Assembly: GCA_964462035.1 (NCBI GenBank)
Contig: CAYXAP010000001.1
Location: 62,001-126,000 of the forward strand
Direction: 5' to 3'
Source of the DNA: UBA1660 sp964462035
GTDB lineage: Bacteria; Myxococcota_A; Polyangia; Polyangiales; Houyiibacteriaceae
Length of the DNA stretch: 64,000 bases
Within the stretch, counting starts at the first letter, position 1. Each line of letters starts with the position of its first letter. Shown one piece after another: positions 61,743 through 64,000 of the stretch. The translations under genes and the position numbers were made by a program. The notes under the pieces are model-generated. The model was not told where the DNA came from. It worked only from the letters and a program-made list of their open reading frames with translations, and did not search any database.

Positions 61743-61816
61743 TCGCGAGGGCCAGCTCGGCGTTCCCGGGCGTCGATCGAGCGCTCGAGCCGGTGTGGCT
61801 CACCTTCCCCGAGTGA

Positions 61817-62530
61817 TCAGCCGACGCGCTCGTCGATGAAGCTCGCGAGGCCTTCCAAGACGTCCATCGGGATCTCGTGAGCGCCGCCGAAGGCGGTGAA
61901 ACGAACGTCCCATCCGGCACCCTCCATGGCCTCTCGCAGGTACTCGGCCCCCTCGAACGAGAGGATCGGGTCGCGCCGACCGTGGCTCTGGAACACCGTC
62001 AGCCCTTCGCGGCTCGCGAAACGCGGCGCCCACTCCTCCTGGTTCAGGTAGGCGCCGCTGAGCAGCGCCAGCCCGGCGAGCGGACGGTCCGAGTGGAGCA
62101 CCTGGTCACAGGAGAGCATCGCTCCTTGACTGAAGCCTCCCAAGAGCAACGAGCCTTCGGCCACGCCGAGGTCGGCGACCAACGCGTCGAGGGTGGCGGT
62201 CAGCTTCTCTCGCGCCGGCGCCAAGCCGTCCGGCTGCTCCACACGGAGGTCGCGAGGGATGCCCGCGATCATCGCACGCTGGAGACGCTCCATGTCGAGC
62301 ATCCACCAAGCGCGGCCACCGCCGTAGCCTCCGGGGAGCTCGAGCGGTGCCTCGGGGAACGCGAAGCGGATCTCCCGCGACACGTCCATCACCCGCGCCA
62401 GTGGGACGAGATCGGTTCCCGGTGCCCCAAAGCCGTGGAGGAGCACCACGAGCGGTCCGTCCCCGGCGCCGCGACCATCGCTCCCGCCGGTGATTCGCAC
62501 CGTGAGCTCACCGAAGCGTTCCGTCCTCAC
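61817..62530 (-). CDS. Carboxylesterase/phospholipase, alpha/beta hydrolase
   Basis: The 237-residue protein has the alpha/beta-hydrolase pattern of the abhydrolase_2 (phospholipase/carboxylesterase, EstB/YpfH-like) family. It shows the oxyanion loop VVLLHGFGAPGTDL, the nucleophile elbow GGFSQGAML (Ser), Asp in HGRRDPIL and His in FGGAHEIP. No signal peptide is seen. The GTG start overlaps the stop of the diguanylate cyclase by four bases (GTGA), so the two are coupled. The substrate is unknown. Confidence 0.85.
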   Translation of the reverse strand: MRTERFGELTVRITGGSDGRGAGDGPLVVLLHGFGAPGTDLVPLARVMDVSREIRFAFPEAPLELPGGYGGGRAWWMLDMERLQRAMIAGIPRDLRVEQPDGLAPAREKLTATLDALVADLGVAEGSLLLGGFSQGAMLSCDQVLHSDRPLAGLALLSGAYLNQEEWAPRFASREGLTVFQSHGRRDPILSFEGAEYLREAMEGAGWDVRFTAFGGAHEIPMDVLEGLASFIDERVG

Positions 62531-63636
62531 GACTTGCCCAACCGATCGTCCTTGCGGGTCGCCACCGCGACCCGATCGCGCCCGTCGCGCTTGGCGCGAT
62601 AGAGCGCTCGGTCAGCTGCAGCGAGGAGTCGGGCTCCCACACTCGCGTCGCGCTCGCCATCGGCGAGGCGGTCGGTCGCGGCGACCCCCACGCTGACCGT
62701 CATCGCCGGCAATCGGCCTCCGTGTCGCATGGGCCCTTTCGTGCGGTTGGTCGCGCTCAGACGCAAGCGTTCGGCGAGCTCGAGCCCTTCCTTCGCGTCG
62801 CCTGGCGCGATCACCACGAACTCGTCGCCGCCGAAGCGATGGGCCGACACGCCCGCGCTCACGTTCTCCGCGAGCGAGCGACCGACCCGACGGATGGCCT
62901 CGCTCCCGGCCCGATGGCCCATCACGTCGTTGAGCTTCTTGAGACCATCCACGTCCAGGAAGAGCACACAGATGTCTCGGTCTCGGCGACGCGCCCGCTT
63001 CGCTCGCTCTTGGATCTCGGCCTCGAGTCCCCGCGCGTTCCGAAGGCCGGTCAGGTCGTCGGTTCGGGCGAGCGTGTTCTGCTTCAGGACGTCGACGGCG
63101 TTGAGCACGATCCGCGAGAGGTGCCCCGCGAGGATCTCGGTCGCGGTCCGGTCGGCGTCGCTGAAGCTCGACCGGCCCTTCCGATTCAGGAGCTCGAGCA
63201 CACCGCAGACCCGGCTCTCCAGCCGGACCGGCACGGCGAGCAGGGACTTGGTCTCGAAGCGCGGGCCGGCGGCCGCTTCGTCGACCCCCGAGAAGAAGCG
63301 TGGGTCCGCGTGTGGGTCCGCCACGGAGAGCACGTCACCGCTCCGATAGACCGCTCCGGCGATACCTTTCCCAGCTGGGACCGAGGTCCCGAGGATGGTG
63401 TCGGCCCGTGCCCCGAAGGCCGCGACGAAGGTCAGCGGGGAGCCGGGACCGTGACGCTTCGCACGGGGGTCATCCAGCAGCAGCGAACCGGCACGGCAGG
63501 GCACCAGCTGGCGGCCGAGCTCCAAGGTCTCACTCAACAACCGTCCCACGGGTGGGACAGCGATCCGGCTCTGGCGGCGTCGTTCCCGCTCCAGGAAGGC
63601 GCGCAATCGGCGCTCGGACAGGGCCTTGGCGGTCAT
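62527..63636 (-). CDS. GAF-GGDEF diguanylate cyclase
   Basis: The 369-residue protein from ATG 63636 has a GAF domain (about residues 25-185; GKGIAGAVYRSGDVLSVADP) and a GGDEF domain (about 200-345) with the intact signature RFGGDEF and the N-terminal TDDLTGLRNARGL. It should make cyclic di-GMP. The RxxD inhibitory site normally five residues before GGDEF is absent, so product feedback is likely weak. A GTG at 63681 would add 15 residues of unlikely sequence. Cyclic di-GMP controls pili in relatives, though no direct link to the Tad genes is shown. Confidence 0.88.
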   Translation of the reverse strand: MTAKALSERRLRAFLERERRRQSRIAVPPVGRLLSETLELGRQLVPCRAGSLLLDDPRAKRHGPGSPLTFVAAFGARADTILGTSVPAGKGIAGAVYRSGDVLSVADPHADPRFFSGVDEAAAGPRFETKSLLAVPVRLESRVCGVLELLNRKGRSSFSDADRTATEILAGHLSRIVLNAVDVLKQNTLARTDDLTGLRNARGLEAEIQERAKRARRRDRDICVLFLDVDGLKKLNDVMGHRAGSEAIRRVGRSLAENVSAGVSAHRFGGDEFVVIAPGDAKEGLELAERLRLSATNRTKGPMRHGGRLPAMTVSVGVAATDRLADGERDASVGARLLAAADRALYRAKRDGRDRVAVATRKDDRLGKS

Positions 63637-63793
63637 CGGCCACAGGATGCCAATCCATGACAAATTTGGCGAGTTACACAACGATTTCCGACGATTCCGT
63701 CCGGCGTCAGATATCTTACGCCCCTGGATCTCGGTCGATCGCGAGTCGATCTCCGTTCCGCTGACGACGATCGCGACAGGCTGGCACGATGGC

Positions 63794-63830
63794 CCCCACG
63801 TCGTGGGGCGTCAGGGGCCGAGCACCCCTG
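63794..63830. repeat. Two adjacent hairpins in the right-hand gene-free region
   Basis: CCCCACG-T-CGTGGGG (63794-63808) and CAGGGG-CCGAGCA-CCCCTG (63812-63830) lie about 35 bases before a sigma-54-type promoter. They could be a terminator for leftward read-in or an enhancer-region structure. Confidence 0.4.
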
Positions 63831-63863
63831 TCATGACCGGGTGATCCGGACTTTCCGCGTTCC

Positions 63864-63879
63864 TGGCACACAGGTTGCT
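63864..63879 (+). promoter_or_regulatory. Sigma-54-type promoter facing out of the window
   Basis: TGGCACACAGGTTGCT matches the sigma-54 consensus (TGGCAC, five bases, TTGCT). It predicts a start near 63890 and a gene beyond 64000. From 63637 to the window end (364 bases) I see no gene; the stretch holds the cyclase promoter region, the two hairpins and this site. Confidence 0.6.
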
Positions 63880-64000
63880 CAGACGGGCTTGGGGCAGCTC
63901 CCCTGTCCCGCCAGGCGTGCGGTCCTTGACGCACCCACCCACTTCGGCCTACACGGCCAAGCCCTTTCGGAGGGGTTCCACCCTCCAACCGGATGTCGGA

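Noticed and set aside
61777..61788. The palindrome TCGAGCGCTCGA between the CDF and esterase genes
   Set aside because: It is short and GC-rich, such palindromes are frequent by chance here, and there is no adjoining T tract.
63716..63988. A 90-codon minus-strand frame at the right edge
   Set aside because: It runs through the two hairpins and opposite the sigma-54 promoter and has no motif.

Overview
The window reads as chromosomal DNA from a high-GC Myxococcota bacterium, most likely of the Sandaracinaceae/Polyangiales type; this is inferred from gene content, not from a marker gene. The supporting signs are many lipoproteins with Asp/Gly/Pro-rich linkers, a trypsin-like protease ending in a MYXO-CTERM sorting tail, RCC1-repeat and PATAN/DUF4388 proteins, sigma-54-type promoters, strong G/C third-position bias and frequent GTG starts. 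No tRNA, rRNA, insertion sequence, phage gene or CRISPR array was seen. The sequence carries one 100-N assembly gap (2885-2984) inside a Thr/Glu repeat.

Layout. 1-13 kb: a receiver/PATAN/TPR signalling protein broken by the gap, secreted lipoproteins (one with a VWA domain), a LysR regulator divergent from an outer-membrane barrel gene, several membrane proteins of unknown function including a DUF1517 protein, and a DUF839/PhoX-like Tat lipoprotein. 13-17.7 kb (minus strand): a tight lipA-bkd operon (lipoyl synthase, branched-chain 2-oxoacid dehydrogenase E1 alpha, E1 beta, E2). 17.9-25.5 kb: a GT87-type glycosyltransferase, a small acidic protein with a degenerate ECF-sigma-like protein, a carotenoid oxygenase, a MYXO-CTERM protease and an RCC1 lipoprotein.

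25.7-42.0 kb (plus strand): a 16-kb, almost gapless Tad/Flp-type machine of 17 genes. It has two Flp-like pilins, prepilin peptidase, TadE/TadG-like proteins, CpaB, secretin, an FHA-TadA fusion ATPase, TadB, TadC, two membrane proteins with FHA-like folds, a TadD-like TPR lipoprotein, a second TadA ATPase and a terminal lipoprotein. A sigma-54-type promoter lies before the first pilin and an inverted-repeat terminator closes the block. No TadZ/CpaE gene is present. This is the most interesting system in the window.

42-46 kb: a serine/threonine dehydratase with a small membrane protein, an AmpG-like MFS transporter and a flavin amine oxidase. 46-62 kb: a heavy-metal region. The minus-strand copper operon is csoR, copA, a lipoprotein, a frameshifted TolC-family gene and a multicopper oxidase, with a CsoR-type operator in front of csoR. 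Next come a propeller-TlpA lipoprotein divergent from a diheme cytochrome lipoprotein, then a plus-strand cobalt-zinc-cadmium-type efflux set (His/Cys-rich small protein, CzcC, CzcB, CzcA, CDF transporter). 62-64 kb: an alpha/beta-hydrolase esterase translationally coupled to a GAF-GGDEF diguanylate cyclase, and a gene-free right edge with a sigma-54-type promoter pointing out of the window.

The copper set probably exports Cu(I) from the cytoplasm (CopA), detoxifies it in the periplasm (multicopper oxidase) and passes it out through the TolC-type channel; the Czc set would do the same for divalent cations. The Tad block would process pilins (TadV), assemble them on a TadB/TadC platform powered by two ATPases, and pass them through the secretin.
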